Below, piece by piece: positions 37,084 to 45,358 of a DNA stretch of 64,000 nt. Both the position numbers and the translations under genes were made by a program. Each line of letters begins with the position of its first letter. Positions within the stretch are counted from its first letter, which is position 1. The stretch spans positions 2,758,501-2,822,500 of the forward strand of contig NZ_JAAATZ010000001.1 in the NCBI RefSeq assembly GCF_010119235.1. The letters are read 5' to 3'. This stretch comes from Flavobacterium phycosphaerae. GTDB lineage: Bacteria > Bacteroidota > Bacteroidia > Flavobacteriales > Flavobacteriaceae. The notes under the pieces are model-generated. The model did no database searches and was not told where the DNA came from. It saw nothing but the letters and a program-made list of their open reading frames with translations.

Positions 37084-38745
37084 TTATACTAATTCCTTAA
37101 AATATTGCTTTAATAGTTTATCATTATCCCTTGTGGGAGTGAAAACTTCTAAGATAGCGGGGTGCTCATTTTGACTGAATAGCTCTTTTAACCCTTTGGC
37201 TAACGACTTTTTATCACTGGCTGTGGTATAGTTAAATCGGTACATTTTAGCCAAATGCTCGGCCGTCAAACAATGCGAGGTTTCAAAATAAGTATTGAAG
37301 GTATCATTTTCCTGATGCCCCGGCAATATCCTGAAAATACCGCCACCGCCGTTATTGACCAAAATGATTTTGAAATTTTTCGGAATATAATTGTTCCAAA
37401 GGGCATTGCTGTCATACAAAAAGCTAACGTCACCGGTAATCAAAACGGTTGGTTTTTGGCTTCCTACAGCTGCTCCTATGGCAGTAGAAGTACTGCCGTC
37501 AATACCACTGGTTCCTCGGTTACAAAATACTTCAATGGATTCGTCAATAGCAAACAACTGCGCGTATCGAATGGCAGCACTATTGCTGATTTGCAGTTGT
37601 ATTTTTTCAGGCAAATGCGAAAGGATGGTTTCAAAAGCCAGCAAATCACAGAAAGCTAGTTCAGACAAATACGCTTTGTGTTTTATTTTTCTGGATTGCT
37701 GAATGGCTTCAAAGGTGGCTTTATAGTCACTTTCGACCTCTTTTACATGCGGCAAAAACTGTTTAAAAAACTGATTCGGTGTTACATGAAAATGCTTGGT
37801 TAAAATGCCAAAAGTATCGTAGGCTCTGAGCTCGTCAATGTGCCAATGGTGTCGAGGTTTATATTTTCGCAAAAAGGCTTTTACTCGTTTGGAAACAATC
37901 ATACCGCCAAACGTAATCAAAATTCTTGGTTGCAATTCGGTAAATTCCTTTACCGAAAAAGGCGTAATCAAGTTGTCAATGTTATTGATAAACGATGGGT
38001 GGTGCAAATTAGAAGTCGTTTCAGTCATGATGAGCACTGACGGGAGTGCCGCCAGTTGATTCAACCATTGTTGCTCTATGGTATTAGGGAAATTCTCGCC
38101 TATCAGCACTAAGATTTTTTGACTGTGATTCCATAAAGTCGAAAAAGCAATTAGGTCTTCCACCCTAACCTGTCGGTGCACTTTAAACAAGCCGGTAACA
38201 TTACAATCTACCGAAAGCTTGTTGATGGTTTCGTATAAAGGCTCTTCAAAAGGCGCGTTGATGTGTACCGGTCCTTTGTGGGCAATGGCTACATTAATGG
38301 CTTCATTGATAAAGACATCGTTTTCTTCAGAAGCTTCTTCGAGTAAATTGGCATTATAAAGCGAATGGTTCAAAAATACATTCTCCTGACGAATGGTTTG
38401 TCCGTCACCAATATCAATCTTATCATGGGGTCTATCGGCCGAAATGACTACCAGCGGAATTTGGCTGTAGAAGGCTTCGGCAAAAGCGGGATAATAGTTT
38501 AACAAAGCGGAGCCCGAAGTACAAACGACTGCCACCGGTTTTTGGGTTTGTTGTGCAATGCCCAGCGCAAAGAAGGCTGCACAACGTTCGTCAGCAATAC
38601 TGTAACAACGAAAGTTAGGATTATTGGTAAAGCCTATGGTTAACGGCGCATTGCGCGAACCGGGAGAAATTATTATATCGTGAACTCCTTTGGCAAGACA
38701 GATTTCAATTATGCTCTGTGCTAAAGGTATTTTGGGATAGATCAT
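37084..38745 (-). CDS. menD: 2-succinyl-5-enolpyruvyl-6-hydroxy-3-cyclohexene-1-carboxylate synthase
   Basis: 553 residues, ThDP-dependent. The N-terminal domain carries ISPGSRNAPL and VCTSGSALLNYYPAFAEAFY. The ThDP-binding region is GDVSFLYDSNALWN with VNNGGGGIFRILPG. MenD makes SEPHCHC from isochorismate and 2-oxoglutarate in menaquinone synthesis. It is divergent from the GNAT gene. The HD gene follows at once and may be co-transcribed. Confidence 0.93.
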   Translation of the reverse strand: MIYPKIPLAQSIIEICLAKGVHDIIISPGSRNAPLTIGFTNNPNFRCYSIADERCAAFFALGIAQQTQKPVAVVCTSGSALLNYYPAFAEAFYSQIPLVVISADRPHDKIDIGDGQTIRQENVFLNHSLYNANLLEEASEENDVFINEAINVAIAHKGPVHINAPFEEPLYETINKLSVDCNVTGLFKVHRQVRVEDLIAFSTLWNHSQKILVLIGENFPNTIEQQWLNQLAALPSVLIMTETTSNLHHPSFINNIDNLITPFSVKEFTELQPRILITFGGMIVSKRVKAFLRKYKPRHHWHIDELRAYDTFGILTKHFHVTPNQFFKQFLPHVKEVESDYKATFEAIQQSRKIKHKAYLSELAFCDLLAFETILSHLPEKIQLQISNSAAIRYAQLFAIDESIEVFCNRGTSGIDGSTSTAIGAAVGSQKPTVLITGDVSFLYDSNALWNNYIPKNFKIILVNNGGGGIFRILPGHQENDTFNTYFETSHCLTAEHLAKMYRFNYTTASDKKSLAKGLKELFSQNEHPAILEVFTPTRDNDKLLKQYFKELV

Positions 38746-38766
38746 TTATTTTTACTTTCAAAGAAA

Positions 38767-38774
38767 CAAAGGTA
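38767..38774 (-). promoter_or_regulatory. -7 promoter box for menD
   Basis: The minus strand reads TACCTTTG, a TAnnTTTG match 21 bp upstream of the menD start, within the short divergent gap to the GNAT gene. Confidence 0.45.
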
Positions 38775-38818
38775 CAAAGGTTCAAAGTTATTTTTTACTT
38801 TTAACATTTAATTCTGAT

Positions 38819-39319
38819 ATGACCAAAATAGTCCTTAGACCCTACACCCCCAAAGATGCCGAACCCATAGTGGCCATCCTTAATTACTACATCGTCAATT
38901 CGACGGCTTTGTATGATTATACCCAGCGCACGCTCGAACAACAGCAGGCCATTTTTGAAGACAAACTAAGCAAAGGGTTTCCGGTTATCGTGGCTACTAT
39001 TGACGACCGGTTGGTGGGTTTTGGGTACTACAGCGAATTTCGTTTCAGGGAAGCTTATAAATATACGGTGGAACATTCGGTTTATGTGATGCCCAACGAA
39101 CACGGTAAAGGCATTGGTCACGTCATTATGCAGCGCCTCATCGACTTAGCCCGACAACAAAATCTTCATACCATGATAGCCGTGATTGATTCCGAGAACC
39201 AAAGCAGTGTGGCTTTTCATGAAAAATTCGGTTTCAAAACGGTAGCGGTAATCAAAGAAACCGGCTATAAGTTTGACCGCTGGCTGCACAGTCAGTTTAT
39301 GCAGTTATTGCTGGAGTAG
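38819..39319 (+). CDS. GNAT N-acetyltransferase (phosphinothricin acetyltransferase-like)
   Basis: 166 residues. The PAT-like N-terminus LRPYTPKDAEPIVAILNYY is followed by the acetyl-CoA loop EHGKGIGHVIM and the C-terminal FHEKFGFKTVAV. It transfers an acetyl group from acetyl-CoA to an amine. The exact substrate is unknown. No attC-like element follows it, so it lies just outside the cassette array that begins next. Confidence 0.85.
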   Translation: MTKIVLRPYTPKDAEPIVAILNYYIVNSTALYDYTQRTLEQQQAIFEDKLSKGFPVIVATIDDRLVGFGYYSEFRFREAYKYTVEHSVYVMPNEHGKGIGHVIMQRLIDLARQQNLHTMIAVIDSENQSSVAFHEKFGFKTVAVIKETGYKFDRWLHSQFMQLLLE

Positions 39320-39367
39320 TATTTAGCAACCCACAGTCTTTTTTCTAAACAAAACAAACTATTCAAT

Positions 39368-39868
39368 ATGAATAAACAACTTCTACTTTTAATTTCATTG
39401 TCAATGTTTCTCTTTTCTTGTAACCGGAAAGAAAACAAAACTTCTGAATTTTTAAAAAGATACGATAAAATAAGACTTATCTCTTATGCCACTCACAGAG
39501 ATGTTTACAGTAGCCAAGATGAGCTAAAAATAGAAAACGATACCATACGGATACCAAACCTAAAATTTATAGACAATGTTGTTTTAAACCCGCATTATGC
39601 TGAAAGAATAACCGAGGTTTTACTTTCTACAGCAAATGAATGTGTATTGGCTGATTGTTACAATCCAAGACATTTACTTTTATTTTACAAAAAAGATAAG
39701 CTAGTTGACTTTTATGAGTTTTGCGCAGAATGTGGCGGCAGCAGGCAATCAAAAAATATTAATTTCCCCGAATTTTGTACCGATAAAGGAGATAAACTTA
39801 TAGCGATATTTAAAGAAATGAAACTGAAAAATGATGGTGAAGAAAAAGAAAATTATAAATACTTTTAA
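39368..39868 (+). CDS. Putative lipoprotein (cassette gene)
   Basis: 166 residues. The lipoprotein signal ends in MFLFSCNRKEN. The mature part has a pair of CxxC-like segments (CVLADC, CAECGG), perhaps disulfides or a metal site. No family recognised. It is the first gene of the array and is followed directly by a subfamily A element. Confidence 0.7.
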   Translation: MNKQLLLLISLSMFLFSCNRKENKTSEFLKRYDKIRLISYATHRDVYSSQDELKIENDTIRIPNLKFIDNVVLNPHYAERITEVLLSTANECVLADCYNPRHLLLFYKKDKLVDFYEFCAECGGSRQSKNINFPEFCTDKGDKLIAIFKEMKLKNDGEEKENYKYF

Positions 39869-39981
39869 CTGTTGCGCACCATAGTTCTATTTTATTTTCT
39901 TTAATCAAGTCTAAATCGAAAATTTGATTAGTATTGAGGCGGCTTAAAAAATGAGTAAACTTAACTACATTAATTGTAAGC
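39866..39981 (+). repeat. attC-like element E1 (subfamily A)
   Basis: It starts at the stop codon of the preceding gene (TAACTGTTGCGCACCATAG). It shares CTAAATCGAAAAT, GATTAGTA and GGCTTAAAAA with E10. The right end is degenerate: the junction reads A|TTGTAAGC, whose last eight bases are complementary to the left end of E2. Confidence 0.55.
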
Positions 39982-39985
39982 ATTT

Positions 39986-40465
39986 ATGAAAAACCTTCGT
40001 TTAATAGTCCTATTTCTTATTGTTATATGCTTTACTTCATGTTATAGTTATAAGATTCCGAAGGAATACCGAAAACTCGAAAATAATACTTCGAAAAGAA
40101 TGGTATATATTGTAAATCCATCGTTAAAAAAAGAATTAGCGATTTTATCTAATTCGGAATTATTTACGATAACTAAAGACAGCTCAAATGTTGATTTGAA
40201 AATAAAGCTTTATCCTATCAAAGAACAACACTATCCGGGTTGTTATGGAGGTTTACTTTCAACAATCACAATTGGACAAATACCTGTAACCTTTACCAAT
40301 TTTTACTCATATCGTTTTGATGAAATAGAAAAAGGGAAAACTACTCAGAGAAAATTGGATTTTAAAATTAAGCGAAGAGTTTGGTTTTGGGATATGTTTT
40401 CTTTCAATAAAAGATTTGAAAAGAAAACCGGAAAAATGGTTTTAGCGGAATATCAAAAAATATAG
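39986..40465 (+). CDS. Putative lipoprotein (cassette gene)
   Basis: 159 residues. The signal peptide ends in VICFTSCYSYK, so it is lipid-anchored, and the mature part is basic. No family recognised. Its unit has clear complementary ends: TTGTAAGC at 39974-39981 and GCTTACAA at 40474-40481. This is the strongest single example of the cassette pattern. Confidence 0.7.
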   Translation: MKNLRLIVLFLIVICFTSCYSYKIPKEYRKLENNTSKRMVYIVNPSLKKELAILSNSELFTITKDSSNVDLKIKLYPIKEQHYPGCYGGLLSTITIGQIPVTFTNFYSYRFDEIEKGKTTQRKLDFKIKRRVWFWDMFSFNKRFEKKTGKMVLAEYQKI

Positions 40466-40473
40466 TCATAACT

Positions 40474-40592
40474 GCTTACAACAGCGGTTCCAGATTATAA
40501 CTACAATTGCTTTTCCTTAAATGGAAAATCGAAAAAAAATTTACATAACTTTACAGCTAACCACTAACCCTCCAATCCACTGTACGTTTAGT
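40474..40592 (+). repeat. attC-like element E2 (subfamily B)
   Basis: Left end GCTTACAAC followed by AGCGGTTCC. The centre reads AATTTACATAACTTTACAGCTAACC and the right end TGTACGTTTAGT. The left end is not complementary to the right end of the same element but to the start of the unit it closes. Confidence 0.65.
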
Positions 40593-40612
40593 ATCAATTT
40601 CCCAAAAACTGT

Positions 40613-41098
40613 ATGGCAATATATCCTTTCATACTCATTTCAATTATAATCATAGTAATTTTTGTGGATCAAAAAACCAGTCATGATGATGCCGTAAAAC
40701 AATTGAAATTACTTTATGACAAATTCAGTGATAAAATATTGTCCGTAAAAAAATCAGTAAAGAGTGAAACAGTTACTTCAGGGAGAAAAAATGTGGGCTA
40801 TCTATTTAGAAAATGTGATTTAATTTTTCTGGAAAATGGCTTAGTCATAATTCCGTTTTATAATATTGGCAAATACAAAATTTACACTAATTTTTTCTTC
40901 ATTAGTGACAACTCATTAGTTGGCGTTGGAAAATTAAAAAGATTTAATTTAAATTCTTTTGGAAATGATGTTTACATTGAATTTGGAGAATCAAGTTTTA
41001 CATCGACAAATGTTGAGATTAGACTTAAAAACTTAACTCAAGAAGAAAAAAGCTTAATCAATATCCAGCAAACCACCAACAGCAGTTCAGCATCATAA
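40613..41098 (+). CDS. Single-pass membrane protein of unknown function (cassette gene)
   Basis: 161 residues. One N-terminal transmembrane helix (YPFILISIIIIVIFV) is followed by a soluble domain of mixed strands. The last residues are encoded by the left arm of element E3, so the recombination site trims into the coding end. No family recognised. Confidence 0.65.
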   Translation: MAIYPFILISIIIIVIFVDQKTSHDDAVKQLKLLYDKFSDKILSVKKSVKSETVTSGRKNVGYLFRKCDLIFLENGLVIIPFYNIGKYKIYTNFFFISDNSLVGVGKLKRFNLNSFGNDVYIEFGESSFTSTNVEIRLKNLTQEEKSLINIQQTTNSSSAS

Positions 41099-41201
41099 CT
41101 ATAATCGCTTTTCTTAAACGTAAAATTCAAAGGGAATTTACTTATATTTACCACTAGCCACTAACCTTTCCGTCATTACGCTAAGCCGCTGTACGTTAGT
41201 A
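41074..41201 (+). repeat. attC-like element E3 (subfamily B)
   Basis: Left end CACCAACAGCAGTT overlaps the end of the preceding gene. The centre TTATATTTACCACTAGCC and right box CTAAGCCGCTGTACGTTAGTA follow the array plan. TAAGCCGC pairs imperfectly with AGCAGTT on the left. Confidence 0.65.
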
Positions 41202-41255
41202 GCATTACACCGCAGTAACAGATAAAAAGAACCAGAATTTAAAAATAATTAAACA

Positions 41256-42659
41256 ATGAATTTCCGAATTTTAACGTGTCTCATAGTAGTATCATCCTCA
41301 ATCCATTTATTTTCTCAAGAAAGCGCTCCCCATTTAAAAGGTAAAGTCAAAATTTCTATCAAAGAAGGGACTTTTGATTGCGACTTAACCTTGAGCAATA
41401 TTCCAAGAATTCAAGATTACTTGATTCGTTTAAATTCAGGTATGAATTTATTACACATCCGAAGTAAAAAACCAAATGACTTTGTTCCTATTTATGACAA
41501 ATCAGATAAAGATTCAACATCTACCGGCGAATCCTCAGCCTATTATTTACCGGGAAATGCTAAAAACACCAAATTTCTACCCGAAGAATTGCAATTTAGA
41601 TATGTTGGTAAATTTCCTGTAGCCAATGATACTATTGAAAATTTCTCCAGACAAGATTGGAAAGGAAATATTGCGTTTAACGGAATATCACTAAGAACTG
41701 ACGGTCGGCAAAGTGCTTGGTATCCGATTATTTATGATGCCAAAAAAGATATTGTTTATGACAGAGTCGTCTATGATATTGAAATAATTTGCCCTGATTG
41801 TGCTACAATTTATGCCAATGGTAATAAGCCGGTAAGTTCAACTAATGCACATCTGAAAAGCAATGAACCCGAAGAAATAGCTTTGTTTTGCGGCAATTAC
41901 AATGTCTTTGACGACAGCACTATTACTATTTTGAATCCGAAATTTCCGGAAGAAAAAATCAAACAATTTTCAACACTGGTTTCGAGTTATAAAAAATACT
42001 ACGAACAAAAATTAAACATACCATTTAATCAAACCCCTACTTTCATCAACACTACGCCTACTTCAAAGAAAAACGGTTGGCTTTTTGTGGTCTATCCAAC
42101 CATTATGGGGATTGGCTGGGGAGAAAATGGGTTAGCCGGAATATTTGAAGAAAAATCACAAAAATTCTACAAACCACTCATAGCACACGAATTAGGTCAT
42201 TATTATTTTGGTACAATTAAAGTTTTTAATACTGAATTAGGCGATATGATGTCGGAAGGTTTTACCGAATATATGGCTTTAAAATTAACCGAAGAAAATC
42301 AAACCGAAAAAAACTATGATGAAGTAGTCGCTAGGAAAATTAAGGACCTTAAAGACTTTAAGCCAAATCCATTTGCTATGGTAAAATCAATAACCGATAT
42401 AAGCGACAGAGAAACTTATGTGTACGATTATGCTCCGATCATTTTTATTGCCATTGAAAAAGAAATCGGAAAAAAGAAAATGTGGGAATGGTTAAAAAAT
42501 ATTTTAGAAACCCAAACAGCTTTCACGAACTATGACTTTTTGGTTTCCACTTTGAAAAGCACCTTAAAAAATGATAAAAAAACAGCATCGCTTATCAACG
42601 ACTATTTTAATAGTCCAGAGGCAACAGCAAATGCCATAAAGAAAATAACCGAAAAGTAA
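41256..42659 (+). CDS. Secreted gluzincin metallopeptidase, M1-like (cassette gene)
   Basis: 467 residues with a signal peptide to HLFSQES. The zinc motif is H311-E312-L-G-H315 with a third ligand Glu334 in MMSEGFTEY, the spacing of M1 aminopeptidases. An N-terminal beta region resembles the M1 saddle domain. The usual GxMEN exopeptidase motif is replaced by a GENGLAG-like segment, so specificity may differ. It is the largest gene of the array. Confidence 0.8.
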   Translation: MNFRILTCLIVVSSSIHLFSQESAPHLKGKVKISIKEGTFDCDLTLSNIPRIQDYLIRLNSGMNLLHIRSKKPNDFVPIYDKSDKDSTSTGESSAYYLPGNAKNTKFLPEELQFRYVGKFPVANDTIENFSRQDWKGNIAFNGISLRTDGRQSAWYPIIYDAKKDIVYDRVVYDIEIICPDCATIYANGNKPVSSTNAHLKSNEPEEIALFCGNYNVFDDSTITILNPKFPEEKIKQFSTLVSSYKKYYEQKLNIPFNQTPTFINTTPTSKKNGWLFVVYPTIMGIGWGENGLAGIFEEKSQKFYKPLIAHELGHYYFGTIKVFNTELGDMMSEGFTEYMALKLTEENQTEKNYDEVVARKIKDLKDFKPNPFAMVKSITDISDRETYVYDYAPIIFIAIEKEIGKKKMWEWLKNILETQTAFTNYDFLVSTLKSTLKNDKKTASLINDYFNSPEATANAIKKITEK

Positions 42660-42666
42660 AAACTGC

Positions 42667-42768
42667 CATCAAAACTGGTTCCGAACCATAACACAATGGC
42701 TTTCCTTAAATGAAATTAATATATCTTTACGTCAGAAAGGATCTCATAGCACTTAACCGTTACTGATG
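42667..42768 (+). repeat. attC-like element E4 (degenerate)
   Basis: Left end CATCAAAACTGGTTCC and right end ACCGTTACTGATG are imperfect complements. The centre ATATATCTTTACGTCAG resembles subfamily B but lacks the ACTAACCGC block. Confidence 0.5.
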
Positions 42769-42785
42769 AGGCCATCAGTTCTATT

Positions 42786-42816
42786 AAGCGAAAGACAGTG
42801 TCTTTCGCTTTTTTTT
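42786..42816 (+). terminator. Terminator before the XRE gene
   Basis: AAGCGAAAGAC (42786-42796) and GTCTTTCGCTT (42800-42810), a perfect 11-bp stem with a 3-base loop, then six T. It ends transcription from the peptidase cassette and shields the XRE gene. Confidence 0.85.
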
Positions 42817-43118
42817 ATTTGCCGCTGGTACACCTGTTTCATCTCCTGACTCCCGTGTTAATCCTTTGCGGGGATGCTGTACTTGCAACTTATTTTTACT
42901 GCCCCATTCTACTCCCTAGCCCCATTGCCACATCAGAGTTTCACCATTTAAATCAGAATAAATTGGCGCGTTTATTTTTATTTTAAAAAAAGTGCCCAAA
43001 AAAAAGAGGCATTTTATTTTTTTAAAAAAAAGTGCGCCAAAAAAAATGGCATAATTTTTTCATGCAATAAAAACGCGCCAACAGTTGGCTTACTCATTGA
43101 AAACAAAATTGACAGCAT
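42817..43118. promoter_or_regulatory. Regulatory region upstream of the XRE gene with inverted and direct repeats
   Basis: 302 bp without a convincing gene. TTGGCGCGTTT (42963-42973) is inverted as AAACGCGCCAA at 43071-43081. Between them are two direct repeats of the form A7-GTGC(G)CC-A8-GGCAT, at about 42985 and 43025, exactly 40 bp apart. The spacing and symmetry suggest an operator or a looped DNA site for the HTH protein encoded next. It is not CRISPR: the units are only two and have no unique spacers. Confidence 0.55.
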
Positions 43119-43658
43119 ATGAAAGAAGCATCCTCTTTAAGCAGTTACTTGGGACTCACCCAAGAAGACTTGGGCCTGATCCTAAACCTTAGCCGACGTC
43201 ATATTTCTAACTATGAGTCGGGTTCACGCTCGATACCCACGGCATCGCTTGAATTGCTGTCGGCTATCGTTAGCTATGTCCATACTCCCGAGGCTACTCT
43301 CAATTCACCGGCTTTGGCCAAACAAAAAGAGCTAAAACTAAAAGCGCTGAATGACATGTTAGAAGATAATGATTTCCAACAAGATGGTCTCCAACGAAAG
43401 CTTACCCGTGCGGAAGCCAAATGTGAGAGCAAGTTAAAAGCCTTACTGACGGTAGAATTCATGGCGCAACGCGAAGAAAGCCAAGACAAAACCAATCAGG
43501 CCGTTCTGCGCAGCATAAACAGCAAAACCGAGAAGAGCCTGAAAGTGAACGGATGGATTTATATTTTTAGTACTCAATTAAAGCTTCATTGGCTCCAACA
43601 ACAAAAAGCCCAATTGCAGGCCGAAATCCTTACCTTGAAACGAAACCTAAAAAAATAG
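43119..43658 (+). CDS. XRE-family helix-turn-helix regulator with coiled coil
   Basis: 179 residues. An N-terminal Cro/cI HTH (YLGLTQEDLGLILNLSRRHISNYESGSR) is followed by a long Glu/Lys/Gln-rich helical region that reads as a coiled coil for oligomer formation. It sits between E4 plus a terminator and a partial element E5, and has the repeat-rich regulatory region upstream. It may regulate itself. A link to the array is unproven. Confidence 0.8.
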   Translation: MKEASSLSSYLGLTQEDLGLILNLSRRHISNYESGSRSIPTASLELLSAIVSYVHTPEATLNSPALAKQKELKLKALNDMLEDNDFQQDGLQRKLTRAEAKCESKLKALLTVEFMAQREESQDKTNQAVLRSINSKTEKSLKVNGWIYIFSTQLKLHWLQQQKAQLQAEILTLKRNLKK

Positions 43659-43690
43659 TTTTTGAAAACAAGAGTTGAGGCAAGTGCAGC

Positions 43691-43724
43691 ATTGAGTAAA
43701 CTTGAGTATATTTACAAGTTATGC
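43691..43724 (+). repeat. attC-like element E5 (right half, subfamily A)
   Basis: ATTGAGTAAACTTGAGTATATTTACAAGTTATGC matches the right end of E7 (45300-45333) at 27 of the first 30 positions. No left half is found between it and the XRE stop. The right end GTTATGC is complementary to the left end of E6, which closes the PhyH unit. Confidence 0.5.
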
Positions 43725-43751
43725 TACAGCTTTAAAACAACACTTATAGAA

Positions 43752-44468
43752 ATGACAGAAATTGAAAGACATAAAACTGAAATTAAGGAAAATGGTTTTA
43801 CAACCGTCGATAATATATATTCTGACCAAGAGATTGAGCAAATTTTATTCGCAATTGACCAGGCAGACAATAACAGAGAAACTTTCAGAAAATCATCTGA
43901 TCTTTTCGCAATAAGACAATTTTTAAATGAAATTCCAACAACTACTAATTTGGTATTTAATGATAATTTGAAAAATCTTGTCAAACAAGTATTTGGAGAC
44001 AATTATTTTGTTGTCAAAAGTATTTATTTTGATAAACCAGAAACTTCAAATTGGTATGTTTCTTATCATCAAGACTTAACAATTTCAGTTGATAAAAAAG
44101 TAGAAATTGAAAATTTTGGTCCATGGACAACGAAACAAAATCAATTTGCAGTTCAACCACCAATTGACATATTGGAAAACATTTTTACAATACGTATTCA
44201 TCTTGACGAAACAGATGAAAATAATGGTGCTTTAAAAGTAATTCCAAAATCACATTTAAAGAAAGTTTATAGACCCGAAACTATAGCTTGGGATATAGAA
44301 AAAGAAACAACCTGCAATGTAAAAAAAGGCGGTGTAATGATTATGAAACCTTTGCTTTTGCACAGTTCAAGCAGGACAACAAACAATAAAAAGAGAAGAG
44401 TAATACACATAGAGTTTTCTAATCAAGAATTACCAACAGAATTAAAATGGGCGGAACGACTGAACTAA
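43752..44468 (+). CDS. Phytanoyl-CoA dioxygenase (PhyH) family protein (cassette gene)
   Basis: 238 residues from the ATG at 43752; the frame extends upstream from 43662, but that part is the element E5 tail. The fold is a 2OG-Fe(II) oxygenase with SYHQDLTIS (HxD-type ligands) and a distal His/Arg in KPLLLHSSSRTTNNKKRRV. It hydroxylates a small molecule with 2-oxoglutarate. Substrate unknown. It is a soluble enzyme among secreted cassette products. Confidence 0.8.
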   Translation: MTEIERHKTEIKENGFTTVDNIYSDQEIEQILFAIDQADNNRETFRKSSDLFAIRQFLNEIPTTTNLVFNDNLKNLVKQVFGDNYFVVKSIYFDKPETSNWYVSYHQDLTISVDKKVEIENFGPWTTKQNQFAVQPPIDILENIFTIRIHLDETDENNGALKVIPKSHLKKVYRPETIAWDIEKETTCNVKKGGVMIMKPLLLHSSSRTTNNKKRRVIHIEFSNQELPTELKWAERLN

Positions 44469-44484
44469 AAATAGCAAGCCGACC

Positions 44485-44596
44485 GCATAGCAGCGGCCTC
44501 GCGCAATAAAACGAAAAATCGAAAGGAAATTTATATATCTTTACCTCTAACCGCTAAACACCCCAATACGAATACGAAGCCGCGATACGGTGGCGG
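44485..44596 (+). repeat. attC-like element E6 (subfamily B)
   Basis: Left end GCATAGCAGCGGCCTCG; right arm CGAAGCCGC pairs with GCGGCCTCG at 8 of 9 positions. The centre ATATATCTTTACCTCTAACCGC is the family centre. The left core is complementary to GTTATGC at the start of the PhyH unit, with one change. Confidence 0.65.
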
Positions 44597-44621
44597 TACT
44601 ATTGAGAAATACCGATTAAAA

Positions 44622-45221
44622 ATGAACATTCCCAAAGTATTAATTTTCACCCGACTCTGTTTTGCTCCGATTATTTTAATACTGACCTATTACTATGGGG
44701 AGTCAGCGGCTAACTATATTTTAGCCCTAATGTATATTGGTTTATTCACCGATATTTTTGATGGTATCATTGCAAGAAAACAAAATATTTCCAACGAGCA
44801 ACTAAGACGATTAGACAGTCAAATTGATATGCTGTTTTGGCTATCCATTGGCATTTCGACGTGGTTTTTAAGAAATGATCTTTTACGGGAAAACTTAATC
44901 GGTCTTTGGACAATAATGGGTATGGAAATGCTATGCTATGTCGTTAGTTTTATCAAATTTAAAAAAGAAACCTGTACCCATGCCATTTTATCAAAACTAT
45001 GGGGCATTACTTTATTGATAGCCTTTACGGCTTTACTGGGATTTCATCAAGCTGGGTTTTATTTCTATCTGTGTGTGGTGGTGGGTTTCCTAGCGCATTT
45101 AGATGTAATTTTAATCATTCTTTTTTTACCCAAATGGACACATGATGTCCCTAGTTCCTACCATGCCTTGAAAATCAGACAAGGAAAAGAAATTAAAAGA
45201 AACAAACTGTTTAACGGATAA
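44622..45221 (+). CDS. CDP-alcohol phosphatidyltransferase-like membrane protein (cassette gene)
   Basis: 199 residues with about five to six transmembrane helices. The catalytic region is DIFDGIIARKQNISNEQLRRLDSQID, which keeps Asp, Asp, Gly, Ala-Arg and the two later Asp residues. The family Gly four residues before the third Asp is Leu here. It would make or exchange a phospholipid head group, if active. Basic C-terminal tail. Confidence 0.75.
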   Translation: MNIPKVLIFTRLCFAPIILILTYYYGESAANYILALMYIGLFTDIFDGIIARKQNISNEQLRRLDSQIDMLFWLSIGISTWFLRNDLLRENLIGLWTIMGMEMLCYVVSFIKFKKETCTHAILSKLWGITLLIAFTALLGFHQAGFYFYLCVVVGFLAHLDVILIILFLPKWTHDVPSSYHALKIRQGKEIKRNKLFNG

Positions 45222-45333
45222 TAACAGCGGTTTCGCTTAATAGCTCCACCCTATTCTCTCAGCCGGAAAAGCTAAGCCGAGATTAGGTTAACTAAAAAGA
45301 TAGAGTAACCTTGCGTATATTTACAAGTTGGCA
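45219..45333 (+). repeat. attC-like element E7 (subfamily A)
   Basis: Left end ATAATAACAGCGGTTTCGC; then CCACCCTATT; right half ACCTTGCGTATATTTACAAGTTGGCA. The right half differs from subfamily B and matches E5 and, partly, E10. Confidence 0.65.
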
Positions 45334-45358
45334 GTAATTTTAAACAACGCTTAGTTTA

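Noticed and set aside
42985..43070. A-rich direct repeats that look like a CRISPR remnant
   Set aside because: Only two units with no unique spacers, no Cas genes, and they lie in a regulatory region of a DNA-binding protein.
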